DNA from: Bradyrhizobium barranii subsp. apii
GTDB taxonomy: Bacteria; Pseudomonadota; Alphaproteobacteria; Rhizobiales; Xanthobacteraceae
Direction: 5' to 3'
DNA length: 64,000 nt
Assembly (NCBI RefSeq): GCF_011516635.5
Contig: NZ_CP096255.1
Span: 5,516,501-5,580,500 of the forward strand
Part shown: positions 1-8,463 of the stretch, piece after piece
Position numbering within the stretch: the stretch's first letter is position 1
How the letters are laid out: each line of letters starts with the position of its first letter
Translations under genes and position numbers: made by a program
The notes under the pieces: model-generated
What the model was told of the DNA's origin: nothing
The model's input: the letters and a program-made list of their open reading frames with translations, nothing else
Databases searched by the model: none

Positions 1-627
1 CAATGGATGCCGGAGGTCTGGCTCAATGTCGGCATCGACTATGACGGCGACGGCAAGGTGTCGCCGTTCGGCAAGCCCGACGATGCACTGGGCTCAACGG
101 CAAAGTACCTGGTCAATCGCGGCAAGTGGCGCCGTGGCGAGCACTGGGGCTACGAGGTGCGCGCGTCCGGCGATATGAGCGGCAACCGGACCTACGCGGC
201 GTGGGCATCGGCCGGCGTCACCCGCGCCGACGGCCAGCCGTTTCCGCAACCGAATGCATCCGCGCAGATGTGGACGCCGGTTGCGGGCGGGCCGACATTC
301 CTGCTGGGACCGAATTTCTATTCGGTGAAGAGCTACAATCCCTCGATGAACTATGCGCTCGCAATCTGCCATCTCGGCGACCGCTGCCTCGGCGCGCCAC
401 CCTTCATCCAGCCCTTCCCCGGCTCAGAGCGCGCGCTGACGCTCGCCGAGGTGCAGGAGATGCAGACGCGCCTGACCAAGGCCGGGTTCGACACCGGCGG
501 CACCGACGGCCGCGTCGGCAACGACACCATGAAGGCAATCAAGGATTTTCAGCAGCGCGCGGGGATCACGCCCGCCGATGGCTATGGCGGGCTGAAGGTG
601 CTGGCGAAGCTGCGGCAAGGGTCGTAA
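1..627 (+). CDS. Lytic murein transglycosylase, MltB type, C-terminal part (partial)
   Basis: The reading frame is open from base 1, so the 5' end lies outside the window. The visible 208 residues match the second half of the SLT_2/MltB catalytic domain: an HWGYEV segment (family PWG-EV), the GPNFYSVKSYN segment and an NYALAICHLGDR segment. A C-terminal peptidoglycan-binding domain of the PG_binding_1 type follows (about the last 60 residues, with LTLAEVQEMQTRL, GTDGRVGNDTMKAIKDFQ). Such enzymes cleave the MurNAc-GlcNAc bond of peptidoglycan in the periplasm and release 1,6-anhydro-MurNAc products. The anhydro-MurNAc kinase gene at 53.8-54.9 kb acts later in the same recycling route but is not linked. 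Signal peptide and catalytic Glu are upstream of the window. Confidence 0.85.
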   Translation, partial: QWMPEVWLNVGIDYDGDGKVSPFGKPDDALGSTAKYLVNRGKWRRGEHWGYEVRASGDMSGNRTYAAWASAGVTRADGQPFPQPNASAQMWTPVAGGPTFLLGPNFYSVKSYNPSMNYALAICHLGDRCLGAPPFIQPFPGSERALTLAEVQEMQTRLTKAGFDTGGTDGRVGNDTMKAIKDFQQRAGITPADGYGGLKVLAKLRQGS

Positions 628-633
628 CTTGCC

Positions 634-1431
634 TCAGTGCCTGTACTGCGGCTCTTCCGCGTCGAGCTGGCGGCGGATCGCGGCGAGATGCAATCGCGCG
701 GATTCGGAATCGCCTTCGCGCATCTGCCTGTAGGTTTCCGCCGCGATCGCGGGATCGACCGGCAGCACTTTTCGTCCCGTCGACATCGCCAGCACCTGCA
801 CCTCGGCGGCGCGCTCGAGATAATAGAGATCGTCCCAGGCCTCCGCGATGGTCGGCGCCAGCACCATCACGCCATGATGCTTCATGAAGACGATGTCGGC
901 ATCGCCGACAGCGGATGCGATCCTCGCGCCCTCGCGGTTGTCGAGCGCGAGGCCGTTGTAATCGCGGTCCACTGCGGTGCGGCCGTAGAATTTCAGCGCG
1001 GTCTGCCCGGCCCAGATCAGGGGATCACCCTCGGTCATCGACAAAGCCGTGGCGTAGGGCATGTGGGTGTGGAAGGCGACCTTCGCGCGCGGCAGGCGCT
1101 TGTGCATCTCGGCATGGATGTAGAACGCGGTCGCCTCGGGCGCGCCCTCGCCGTCGAGCACGTTGCCGTGGAAATCGCAGATCAGGAGCTTTGACGCCGT
1201 CAGCTCGCGGAAGGCGTAGCCGTATGGATTGACCAGGAAGAGATCGTCATGGCCGGGCACCACGGCCGAGAAATGGTTGCAGATGCCCTCCTCAAAACCA
1301 TTGCGCGCGGCCATGCGGAAGCAGGCCGCGAGGTCCTCGCGCGCGGTGCGGATCGCGTCGGTGGCGAGATCAGGCCGGTTCGAGCGGAACGGCGCAGGTG
1401 CGGATGAGGAGGATTGAAGGCTGTGCGCCAT
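634..1431 (-). CDS. Class II aldolase/adducin family protein
   Basis: A 265-residue protein of the class II aldolase/adducin fold. Metal-ligand histidines are visible in AFHTHMPYA and in FMKHHGVMVLA; family members are zinc-dependent aldolases or decarboxylases acting on phosphorylated or simple hydroxy-keto substrates, and the exact substrate cannot be read from the sequence. The N-terminal NGFEEGICNHFSAVVPG segment is typical. I chose the ATG at 1431, preceded by AGAGG about 13 bases upstream; a longer frame starting at 1512 would add 27 residues without family similarity. The gene is convergent with the transglycosylase (6-base gap) and lies downstream of an SDR on the same strand with about 110 bases between, so the two may be co-transcribed. 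Confidence 0.8.
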   Translation of the reverse strand: MAHSLQSSSSAPAPFRSNRPDLATDAIRTAREDLAACFRMAARNGFEEGICNHFSAVVPGHDDLFLVNPYGYAFRELTASKLLICDFHGNVLDGEGAPEATAFYIHAEMHKRLPRAKVAFHTHMPYATALSMTEGDPLIWAGQTALKFYGRTAVDRDYNGLALDNREGARIASAVGDADIVFMKHHGVMVLAPTIAEAWDDLYYLERAAEVQVLAMSTGRKVLPVDPAIAAETYRQMREGDSESARLHLAAIRRQLDAEEPQYRH

Positions 1432-1539
1432 GGCGAAGGAAACCTCTTTCGGTCGGAAGAGGCCCGCGTTGTACAGGGCCGACGCCTCTGCGTCAGCCCC
1501 CGCCGGCGCCACCCTGCCCTTCGCGTCTTGCGCGGCGGC

Positions 1540-2349
1540 TTATTGCCGCCGCGGCACGCCGCCGGCGTTCATGCCGCCATCGATGACGAGCTCGCTGCCG
1601 GTGACGTAGCGCGACGCATCGGAGGCCAGATACAGCACGCCGGAGGCGATCTCCGCGGCCTGCCCGGCGCGACCGAGCGGCGTCGCGACCTTGGCCCGCT
1701 CCTCGGGGTCGATCGGGGCGTTCTGGCCGGCCCCCGTCGCCCCCGTCGGGATCTTGCCCCAGATCGGGGTGTCGATGATGCCGGGGTGCACGGAGTTGAC
1801 ACGAATGCCGTCGCCGGCCGCCGCACACTCCATCGCGATCGATTTGGCAAACAGCCGCACACCGCCTTTGGTCAGCGAATAGGCCGACAGGCCCGGCGCA
1901 CCGCGCAAGCCCGCGAGCGAGGACATCATGACGATGGAGCCGCCGCCGGTCTTGCGCATCAGCGGCAGGCAATGCTTCACGGACAGAAACACGCCGTCGA
2001 GGTTGATCGCGTTCTGCTTGTGCCAGTCAGCGAGCGTCATATCGACGATCGAGGGTACCGCAATGCCGATGCCGGCATTGGAGACCATGATGTCGAGCCG
2101 GCCATAGCGCTTGGCGATCTCGGCGACGATCTCGATCCAGGGCTCCTCGCTGGTGACGTCCTGCTCCAGGAAGATCGCCTTGCCGCCGGCTTTGGTCACG
2201 CGCTTGGCGAGCTCGGGGCCGCGCAGCTCGTCGATATCGGTGACGACGACAGTGGCGCCTTCGCGGGCGAACAGCTCGACGATCGCCTCGCCAATACCCG
2301 ACGCACCGCCCGTCACCAGCGCGACCTTGCCCTCAACCTGCCCTGCCAT
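1540..2349 (-). CDS. SDR family NAD(P)-dependent oxidoreductase
   Basis: A classical short-chain dehydrogenase of 269 residues. Visible motifs are the nucleotide-binding TGGASGIG near the N-terminus, an acidic DID after beta strand 2 (favouring NAD over NADP), the SNAG variant of NNAG, the catalytic Ser in MMSSLAG and YSLTK for the catalytic Tyr-x-x-x-Lys, plus the HPGIIDTP segment after it. The substrate is unknown. The start at 2349 is preferred over the in-frame ATG at 2361 because GGGAG sits 7-11 bases upstream of it. It precedes the class II aldolase on the same strand, which suggests but does not prove a shared catabolic role. Confidence 0.8.
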   Translation of the reverse strand: MAGQVEGKVALVTGGASGIGEAIVELFAREGATVVVTDIDELRGPELAKRVTKAGGKAIFLEQDVTSEEPWIEIVAEIAKRYGRLDIMVSNAGIGIAVPSIVDMTLADWHKQNAINLDGVFLSVKHCLPLMRKTGGGSIVMMSSLAGLRGAPGLSAYSLTKGGVRLFAKSIAMECAAAGDGIRVNSVHPGIIDTPIWGKIPTGATGAGQNAPIDPEERAKVATPLGRAGQAAEIASGVLYLASDASRYVTGSELVIDGGMNAGGVPRRQ

Positions 2350-2401
2350 GTTCACTCCCATTTTTTGTTGTTTGAGCGGCTCATTTTTGACGCATGATCT
2401 C

Positions 2402-2429
2402 CGCGCAAACGCGTACCGCGTTTGTCGCG
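2402..2429. terminator. Hairpin between recJ 3' end and the SDR gene
   Basis: CGCGCAAACGCG is followed after three bases by CGCGTTTGTCGCG, giving a 12-bp stem with one bulged base. It lies 13 bases after the recJ stop. There is no clear run of T on the minus strand, so it may be a palindromic repeat rather than a strict intrinsic terminator. Confidence 0.4.
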
Positions 2430-2441
2430 AGGGATCTTGCG

Positions 2442-4283
2442 TTATCTAATCACGGATGGCCCCTGGTCCGGTAGCGCGACGTCGACGACGCGGAATTGCA
2501 CGCGCTCGGCGCCCTGGTACCGGTCGACCGACAACGATCCCGCGACATGCAATTGCTGACCGCGATTGGCGAGAAGTGCATTGCCGAGCTTCTGGCCGAC
2601 CGAACGGAACGCAATGCCGTTGACGATCGAGCCGTCGCCAGACTTGAAGCGTAGCCTCAAATGCGCCTGTCCGACCTCATCGGCATAGACGAGCTGATGC
2701 GACGGCAGCGCCAGCACGACTTCCGGATTGCCGCTGCCGAAGGGACCGGCGCGGTTGAGCGTGGTCGCAAGCTCCGTCGTCACGGCGCGCGCGGACACCG
2801 CGCCGTCGACATAGAGCTCGTTGACATGGCGCGCCTCGGCAACGTCTTGCGCCAGCGCATTTTCGAGATAGGCGCGGAATTCGGCGAGCTTCTCTTTCCG
2901 CAGCGTCACGCCCGCGGCCATCGCGTGGCCGCCGCCCTTCAGCAAGATACCGTCAGTCACCGCCTGCCGCACCGCCTTGCCGAGATCGACGCCTGCGATG
3001 GAGCGGCCCGAGCCGGTGCCGATGCCGCCGGGCTCCAGCGCAATCGCAAAGGCCGGCCGTGAAAACTTCTCCTTCAGGCGGGACGCGACGAGGCCGACCA
3101 CGCCGGGATGCCAGCCTTCGGAGGCCGTGACGATCACGCCAACCTTGTCCTCGAGCCCGATCGAGGCCAGCGCCTCGGCTTCGGCCTGCGCTTCGGCCGC
3201 CTGCTCGATGACGCGGCGCTCGCTGTTGAGGCGATCGAGTTCGGCCGCAATCCGCGCCGCCTCGACGCTGTCGCCTTCGAGCAAGAGCCGCACGCCGAGA
3301 TCGGCGCGGCCGATGCGGCCGCCGGCATTGACGCGCGGCCCCAGCATGAAGCCGAGATGCCAGGCCTCCGGCGGGCCGTTGAGCCGCGCCACGTCCATCA
3401 GCGCGGTGTGGCCGACATGGTCGCGCCGCCGCATCGCGATCAGGCCTTTTGCGACGAAAGCACGATTGAGCCCGATCAGCGGCGCCACATCCGCAACCGT
3501 GCCGAGCGCGACGTGATGCAGCATGCCGAGCAGATCGGGCTCGGGCATCTCGCTCGTCCAGAAGCCGCGCTGGCGCAGCTCGCGGTTGACGGCGACCAGC
3601 GTCACCAGCACGAGGCCGACGGCGGCGAGATGGCCGAGGCCCGACAGATCGTCGAGCCGGTTCGGATTGACCAGCGCATCGACCTCCGGCAGCTCCGTGC
3701 CGGCTTGGTGATGATCGATCACGACCACGGACATGCCGAGGCGCTTGGCTTCAGCGAGCGGCTCGATGCTGGTGGTGCCGCAATCGACGGTGACGAGCAG
3801 CGTGGCGCCCTTCGCGGCCAGCGCGCGGATCGCTTCGGTGTTCGGGCCGTAACCTTCGAAAATCCGGTCGGGGATATGGATCAGCGGATCGAGCCCACAA
3901 TGGCGCAGATGCCAGGCGAGCAGCGCCGCAGAGGTCGCGCCATCGACATCGTAGTCGCCGAAGATCGCAACCTTCTCGCCGCGCACCGCCGAGTCCGCGA
4001 TCCGCTTCGCGGCGGCCTCCATCTCCGTCACGGTGTACGGGTCCGGCAACAGCTTGCGGATGGTCGGATCGAGGAAGTCGGCGACGGCGTCGATATCGAC
4101 ACCGCGGCCCGCCAGCACCCGCGCCAGCAACTCCGGCAGCTGGTGCCGCTGCACGATGGCGAGCGCCTTGGCCGCCCCGCGCGCATCCAGCCGGTCGAGC
4201 CAGAGCTTGTCGGTGAGCGAGCGCGCGACGCCCAGAAACGCCTGGGGCACTTCGACGGGCAAGGCGGTTGCGGGCGGCGTCAT
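2442..4283 (-). CDS. recJ: Single-stranded-DNA-specific exonuclease RecJ
   Basis: A 613-residue 5'-3' ssDNA exonuclease of the DHH phosphoesterase superfamily, used in RecFOR recombination, mismatch repair and base excision repair. The Mn-binding motifs are present in order: FGDYDVDG near residue 110, VDCGT near 166, VVIDHHQ near 190, and the DHHA1-domain GGGHAMAAG around residue 465, followed by the OB-like C-terminal domain. I chose the ATG at 4283 (MTPPATAL) because the 32 extra residues of the longer frame from 4379 do not look like RecJ and lie in the intergenic region. Length fits the family (about 570-610). The gene is divergent from the MCP-like gene. Confidence 0.95.
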   Translation of the reverse strand: MTPPATALPVEVPQAFLGVARSLTDKLWLDRLDARGAAKALAIVQRHQLPELLARVLAGRGVDIDAVADFLDPTIRKLLPDPYTVTEMEAAAKRIADSAVRGEKVAIFGDYDVDGATSAALLAWHLRHCGLDPLIHIPDRIFEGYGPNTEAIRALAAKGATLLVTVDCGTTSIEPLAEAKRLGMSVVVIDHHQAGTELPEVDALVNPNRLDDLSGLGHLAAVGLVLVTLVAVNRELRQRGFWTSEMPEPDLLGMLHHVALGTVADVAPLIGLNRAFVAKGLIAMRRRDHVGHTALMDVARLNGPPEAWHLGFMLGPRVNAGGRIGRADLGVRLLLEGDSVEAARIAAELDRLNSERRVIEQAAEAQAEAEALASIGLEDKVGVIVTASEGWHPGVVGLVASRLKEKFSRPAFAIALEPGGIGTGSGRSIAGVDLGKAVRQAVTDGILLKGGGHAMAAGVTLRKEKLAEFRAYLENALAQDVAEARHVNELYVDGAVSARAVTTELATTLNRAGPFGSGNPEVVLALPSHQLVYADEVGQAHLRLRFKSGDGSIVNGIAFRSVGQKLGNALLANRGQQLHVAGSLSVDRYQGAERVQFRVVDVALPDQGPSVIR

Positions 4284-4459
4284 GAGTCGAGACTGGCTTG
4301 AGGAACCCGGGAATCGGACTGGGCGTTGCGGCGATCGGCCGACAATGACGATTGACCTGGAATCCCCCGGGATTTGCAATGTCCACGCCGCACAAAGCGG
4401 TGGATTGCCGCTTTGCTGCGCGGACTGACTATCATTTGGGCATTCCGTGGAACAGCAAA

Positions 4460-4474
4460 TTAAGCGGGCGTTAG
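4460..4474 (+). promoter_or_regulatory. CtrA-like box upstream of the MCP-like gene
   Basis: TTAA-N7-TTAG matches seven of eight bases of the alphaproteobacterial CtrA full site TTAA-N7-TTAA with exact spacing. It lies 93 bases before the ATG at 4567, in the recJ/MCP-like divergent region (4284-4566), where I see no other gene. CtrA often controls motility and chemotaxis genes in this class. A single match of this size can arise by chance. Confidence 0.3.
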
Positions 4475-4566
4475 GCGGAATCTTCGAAAAAGACTCGTAT
4501 TCGATCTGTAATTAGTTGTTCCGGGTTCGTTGCAGATCAGGCCTCATTGCCAAGGGAAGCTCCCCG

Positions 4567-5643
4567 ATGTCTGCTGCGCTGGGTCTGAAAGCCAAGCCAA
4601 TCGCCACCGAACCCGCTGATGACGATTCCGATATCTCCGCACTGATCAATCGCCTGACCGCGGAGGTCAACCAGATCGCAGTCGACAAGACCAAGGCGAT
4701 CCAGCAGATCACCAACCAGATGAAGATGCTGGCGCTGAACGCGCTGATCGAGAGCTCGCGCGCCGGCGCGCAAGGCGCCGGCTTCGCGGTGGTGGCGCAG
4801 GAGGTGCGCGGCGTCGGCCAGCAGGTCGAAACCATCGCGCGCGAGCTCGAAACCCAGCTGACGAAGCGCACCGGTGATCTTGTCGCCTCGATCGACCGCA
4901 TGAGCCAGCGCTCGCGCGGCGAGCGCATGGTCGACCTGTCGCTCAACGCCATCGAGCTGATCGATCGCAACCTCTATGAACGCACCTGCGATGTGCGCTG
5001 GTGGGCGACCGACTCCGCCGTGGTCGATTGCGCGGCCTCGCCCAACGCCGCAGCCGTCTCCCATGCCTCGCAGCGCCTCGGCGTGATCCTCGGCGCCTAC
5101 ACCGTCTATCTCGACCTCTGGCTCTGCGACCTCGACGGCAATGTCATCGCCAACGGCCGCGCCGACCGCTTTCGCGTCGTCGGCCAGAACGTCGCCCACA
5201 CAAAGTGGTTTCGCGAGGCGCGAACCTTGCGCTCCGGCGACGACTATGTCGCCGGTGACGTCGAGAACCAGCCGCTGCTCGGCAATGCCCAAGTCGCGAC
5301 CTATTGTGCCAGCGTCCGCGCCGGCGGTCAGGCCAACGGCGCGCCGATCGGCGTGCTCGCCATCCATTTCGACTGGGAGGCACAGGCCCGCGCCATCGTG
5401 CAGGGGGTGCGCGTCGGCGACAGCGACAAGGCGCGCGTGCTGCTGGTCGATTTCAATCTGCGTGTCATCGCAGCTTCCGATGGCCAGGGTATTTTGAGCG
5501 AGCGCATCTCGATCTCGCTGAACGGCCAGCGATCCGGCTTCTATCACGACCGCGCGGGCGCGCTGGTCGCGTTCCATGCGACGCCAGGCTACGAGACTTA
5601 TCGCGGCCTCGGCTGGTACGGCGTGATCGTCTGCGGAGCGTGA
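4567..5643 (+). CDS. Soluble MCP-like protein: signalling hairpin followed by C-terminal Cache-type domain
   Basis: A 358-residue protein with no signal peptide or membrane segment. Residues about 25-105 contain a short methyl-accepting signalling hairpin whose tip (MKMLALNALIESSRAGAQG, then GFAVVAQEVRGV) matches the conserved CheA/CheW-contact region of chemoreceptors. The remainder, starting at LNAIELIDRNLYERTCDVRWWATD, looks like a double-Cache/PAS-like sensor (DLWLCDLDGNVIANGR, NQPLLGNAQVATYCASVR, GVLAIHFDW). The order is the reverse of ordinary chemoreceptors, whose sensor is N-terminal and periplasmic. A cytoplasmic sensor joining chemoreceptor arrays is the likely role. Start: ATG 4567 with AAGGGAAG upstream; the longer frame from 4516 adds 17 residues of poor character. 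A CtrA-like box lies upstream. Confidence 0.75.
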   Translation: MSAALGLKAKPIATEPADDDSDISALINRLTAEVNQIAVDKTKAIQQITNQMKMLALNALIESSRAGAQGAGFAVVAQEVRGVGQQVETIARELETQLTKRTGDLVASIDRMSQRSRGERMVDLSLNAIELIDRNLYERTCDVRWWATDSAVVDCAASPNAAAVSHASQRLGVILGAYTVYLDLWLCDLDGNVIANGRADRFRVVGQNVAHTKWFREARTLRSGDDYVAGDVENQPLLGNAQVATYCASVRAGGQANGAPIGVLAIHFDWEAQARAIVQGVRVGDSDKARVLLVDFNLRVIAASDGQGILSERISISLNGQRSGFYHDRAGALVAFHATPGYETYRGLGWYGVIVCGA

Positions 5644-5723
5644 CGACATCATCGCGAGATCTGTGAGCGCGGCAGCGTGACCGTCGAACAATGGTCGCGC
5701 CGTGATGCGGTGCGACTTGCAGC

Positions 5724-6482
5724 CTATCCGAGATAGCCAGACACTCCGTCCCACAACAGCTTCAACGCCGTCACGGCCAGCAAGCCATGGCACGCCCGGT
5801 AGATCTGCCGCTGGTCCAGCTTTCCGTGCAGCCGCCAGCCGAGCCAGACGCCGCTGGGAATGGCAAAGAGGCACGCCGCCATCACGATCCAGACGTTGCC
5901 CGCCGGCCGCACCAGCAACAGCCAAGGTACCGCCTTGATCGCGTTGCCGACGGTGAAGAACAGGCTCGTCGTTCCCGCGTAGACCTCCTTGCTGAGGCCA
6001 AGCGGCAGGAGGTACATCGCCAGCGGCGGTCCGCCGGAATGCGCGACCATGGTCGTGACACCCGAGGCAAAACCGGCAGCAACCGCCTTCGGCGAGGAGC
6101 GCGGACGAATGACCACCTTCGGATCACTCACGAGCCATATGCCAACGAAGCTCAACGTCACGACCGCCATCACGATCGCGACGGCGCGATGGTCCAATAC
6201 GCGGAACAAGAGATAGCCGAGGGCAATGCCGATCACGAGCCCGGGCAACAGCAGCACCAGGTCCGGCTTCGACCATGTCGAGGACTTCCAGTAGCGCAAC
6301 GCGAACAGGTCCATGGCGATGAAGAGCGGCGCGAGCAGGCCGCCCGCGGTGACCGGATCCATCACGCACGACAGCAACGGAATGCCGACGATGGAGAAGC
6401 CGCCGCCGAATGCGCCCTTCATGAAGCAGATCAAGAAGACGCCGGAAAAGGCGATGATCACCGTGGCGACCGTCAAATCCAT
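5724..6482 (-). CDS. TSUP (TauE/SafE) family membrane permease
   Basis: A 252-residue polytopic inner-membrane protein with about seven or eight hydrophobic segments. The N-terminal GAFGGGFSIVGIPLLS and the mid-protein SGVTTMVAHSGGPPLAMYLLP segments are the duplicated signature of the sulfite exporter TauE/SafE (TSUP) family, whose members export sulfite, sulfoacetate or related organosulfur anions. The substrate is not determined here. A 57-residue ORF (6556-6729) lies 73 bases upstream on the same strand and is likely co-transcribed. No sulfur-metabolism gene is adjacent. Confidence 0.8.
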   Translation of the reverse strand: MDLTVATVIIAFSGVFLICFMKGAFGGGFSIVGIPLLSCVMDPVTAGGLLAPLFIAMDLFALRYWKSSTWSKPDLVLLLPGLVIGIALGYLLFRVLDHRAVAIVMAVVTLSFVGIWLVSDPKVVIRPRSSPKAVAAGFASGVTTMVAHSGGPPLAMYLLPLGLSKEVYAGTTSLFFTVGNAIKAVPWLLLVRPAGNVWIVMAACLFAIPSGVWLGWRLHGKLDQRQIYRACHGLLAVTALKLLWDGVSGYLG

Positions 6483-6555
6483 CTGCGCATCTCCATGACC
6501 GTCACGCTCGCGGCTCGGCGCGCGTCACGCCGAACCATCGCGGGCGAGACTTGGC

Positions 6556-6729
6556 TCAGGTCGCCGTGACGTCGTCATCGGTTGCTGTTGGGCCGGCGTC
6601 GGTCGACGTCGCTTGCGAGGTTCGAGGCGGCTCGGCCTTCGGCTGGAAAAAGAGACCGGGCAGCACTGAAGGCAGGCCAAAGGTCATTCCGAGGAATGCC
6701 AGAAACACATCAAGATAGCTCACGCTCAT
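6556..6729 (-). CDS. Small hypothetical protein with one hydrophobic helix
   Basis: A 57-residue ORF not resembling anything I know. ATG at 6729 is preceded by CGGAG about 11 bases upstream. Residues 1-28 (start MSVSYLDVFLAFLGMTFG) are hydrophobic and could form one membrane helix; the rest (about residues 29-57) is polar, Pro/Thr/Ala/Asp-rich, probably cytoplasmic or disordered. It sits immediately upstream of the TSUP permease gene on the same strand, so it could be an accessory peptide of the transporter. Support is the start context, hydrophobic/polar organisation and position only. Confidence 0.5.
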   Translation of the reverse strand: MSVSYLDVFLAFLGMTFGLPSVLPGLFFQPKAEPPRTSQATSTDAGPTATDDDVTAT

Positions 6730-7097
6730 TCTGTTGCTCCGCTTTGTCGGGCGCGACCACCTCTCGGTGCATTTGAGGGGCGATGCGGCGCAATATGAAC
6801 CGGTACATTACTCAGTACAATAAGAACATTGATCTCGGTGCAATTATGCCGCCTCCGCATGAGTAGAGCAGATGCAGCAAACTTCTTGCGTTGGGCTTCA
6901 ATCCGACCGCGGCAGGCGCGGCGCCCACCCCGTCGCAACGAGTCTTCTGAGCATTTTCCGGCAAGGCAGGCCGGTTACAGGCAAGAGCTTGCCGCATTGC
7001 TCGGCTACGCTGCGCTTCGCATCACGTTGGGCGACGTGACGTGATCGGCCCACGGATTGGGATCACTCACGCTCGTCACATGCCGAGGAGACATGCC
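6730..7097. other. Intergenic region, no gene seen
   Basis: Divergent space between the small ORF/TSUP unit and the NmrA-like gene. It has lower GC than its surroundings around 6790-6850. On the minus strand TGTACT and TGTACC occur as near-direct repeats 13 bases apart (around 6805-6825), which could be a regulator site. No coding frame with credible composition and no tRNA-like fold was seen. Confidence 0.4.
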
Positions 7098-7841
7098 ATG
7101 AAGATCGTCGTGATCGGCGGGACCGGATTGATCGGATCCAAGCTCGTGACGAAGTTGAAACAACACGGCTACGAGGCCGTTGCGGCCTCGCCGAAATCAG
7201 GCGTGAACACCGTCACCGGGGAAGGCCTCGCAGCAGTGCTGGCTGGCGCGGATGTCGTCGTCGACGTCGCCAACGCGCCGTCCTGGGAGCCCGCCGCCGT
7301 GCTCGATTTCTTCCAGCGCTCGAGCACAAACCTCGTCGCGGCAGAGGCGGCCGCGGGCGTGAAGCATCACGTGGCGCTGTCGATCGTGGGGACCGAACGG
7401 TCGCCCGACAATTCCTATTTTCGGGCCAAGCTCGCCCAGGAGACCATCATCAAATCCTCGTCGGTCCCCTACTCCATCGTTCGTGCCACCCAGTTCTTCG
7501 AATTCCTCGGCGCCATTGCCGAAACGGCCGTGGTCGAAGGAAAGATCGTCGTCCCGTCCGCACTGTTTCAGCCGATCGCCGCCGAAGACGTGGCTGATCG
7601 CGTCGCGGAGGTCGCCATGGGCCGGCCGCTCAACGGCACCATCGATATCGCAGGACCCGAGAAGGCCCCCTTCAATGAATTCATTGCGCGGCGCCTCAAG
7701 GCGTCCGGCGACGCCCGACCGGTGGTAGGAGACCCGAAGGCACCGTACTACGGCGCCGCCATTGACGACACATCACTGAACCCGCTCGGCGAAGCGCGGC
7801 TTGGAAAAACGCCGCTCGCAACGTGGCTCGCAAGACTCTGA
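7098..7841 (+). CDS. NmrA-like / SDR-a family NAD(P)-binding protein
   Basis: A 247-residue atypical SDR with the N-terminal Rossmann motif VIGGTGLIGSKLV. It lacks the Tyr-x-x-x-Lys pair of classical SDRs. The segments DVVVDVANAPSWE, GVKHHVALSIVGTER and YSIVRATQFFEFLG resemble NmrA/TMR-type NAD(P)H-binding proteins, which act as redox sensors or reductases. Start ATG 7098 is chosen because GAGGAG lies about 10 bases upstream and the Rossmann strand starts at residue 2. The cupin gene follows after 50 bases on the same strand, so the two probably form a unit. Substrate unknown. Confidence 0.75.
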   Translation: MKIVVIGGTGLIGSKLVTKLKQHGYEAVAASPKSGVNTVTGEGLAAVLAGADVVVDVANAPSWEPAAVLDFFQRSSTNLVAAEAAAGVKHHVALSIVGTERSPDNSYFRAKLAQETIIKSSSVPYSIVRATQFFEFLGAIAETAVVEGKIVVPSALFQPIAAEDVADRVAEVAMGRPLNGTIDIAGPEKAPFNEFIARRLKASGDARPVVGDPKAPYYGAAIDDTSLNPLGEARLGKTPLATWLARL

Positions 7842-7891
7842 GGGGCCGCAAGAGCTTCAATCACGACACCCATTGCAATGAAGGAAATCCC

Positions 7892-8305
7892 ATGCGCAGA
7901 TTGCTGATCGCAACGGCGGTTTATGCCGCATCAATCCTGACGGGTCATGCGGCCGAACCGGCACCTCTGGCCAAAGTGACGGTCGTGTTCGACCAGGCGC
8001 TGCCGAACGTCCCAGGCAAGAGCATGAAGGGCGTGCTGGTCGAGTATGGTCCCGGAGGCTCCTCGCCGGCCCACATGCATCCGCGCTCCGCATTCATCTA
8101 TGCGACCATCCTGGAAGGAGCGATCCGCAGTCAGGTCAATGACGAGCCCGCCAAGGTCTATCGCAAAGGAGAGAATTTCTTCGAAAAGCCCGGCGACCGT
8201 CACGCCATAAGCGCGAATGCCAGCGATACCGAACCTGCGAAGCTGCTGGCCGTCTTCGTCGTGGATTCAGCAGACAAGGAGCTGGTCACGCCGATCACGA
8301 AGTAG
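7892..8305 (+). CDS. Exported cupin-domain protein
   Basis: A 137-residue protein with an N-terminal signal peptide (MRRLLIATAVYAASILTGHA, cleavage after HA-AE) and a single small cupin barrel. The first cupin motif is visible as VEYGPGGSSPAHMHPRSAFIYATILEGA (metal-ligand His residues in HMH), the second around FEKPGDRHAISAN. Single-domain secreted cupins of this kind are of unknown function; some bind metals. Start ATG 7892 with AAGGA upstream. It follows the NmrA-like gene on the same strand and is followed by the deletion scar at about 8.46 kb. Confidence 0.75.
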   Translation: MRRLLIATAVYAASILTGHAAEPAPLAKVTVVFDQALPNVPGKSMKGVLVEYGPGGSSPAHMHPRSAFIYATILEGAIRSQVNDEPAKVYRKGENFFEKPGDRHAISANASDTEPAKLLAVFVVDSADKELVTPITK

Positions 8306-8315
8306 CGCCGCCTCG

Positions 8316-8457
8316 TCACGCAGCGCGGCGCGCGGCCATCTCCGCGGCCAGCAGCAACGCGGCGCGGCTGGCGCCGATCGACGCGATGCCTTGCCCCGCG
8401 ATGTCGTAGGCCGTGCCGTGCGCGGGCGTGCAGATCGGGAATGGGAAGCCACCGAAG
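8316..8457 (-). pseudogene. 3' remnant of a PdxA-family dehydrogenase gene
   Basis: The minus strand encodes about 46 residues ending in a proper stop (8316-8318). They match the C-terminus of 4-hydroxythreonine-4-phosphate dehydrogenase (PdxA/PdxA2): GGFPFPICTPAHGTAYDIAG followed by QGIASIGASRAALLLAAEMA. PdxA proteins are about 330 residues, so roughly 85% of the gene is gone. Similarity stops at about 8457, directly abutting the gntR-type remnant on the other strand. The remnant has no start or promoter of its own. Confidence 0.7.
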
Positions 8458-8463
8458 GTCTGC

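Noticed and set aside
637..1194. Long plus-strand frame opposite the class II aldolase gene
   Set aside because: It is the antisense shadow of a gene with clear motifs on the minus strand; composition is typical of high-GC antisense frames (Arg/Gly/Asp-rich, no family motif).
4537..5925. 462-codon minus-strand frame opposite the MCP-like gene
   Set aside because: Shadow of the plus-strand gene; no motif, and it runs into the TSUP gene.
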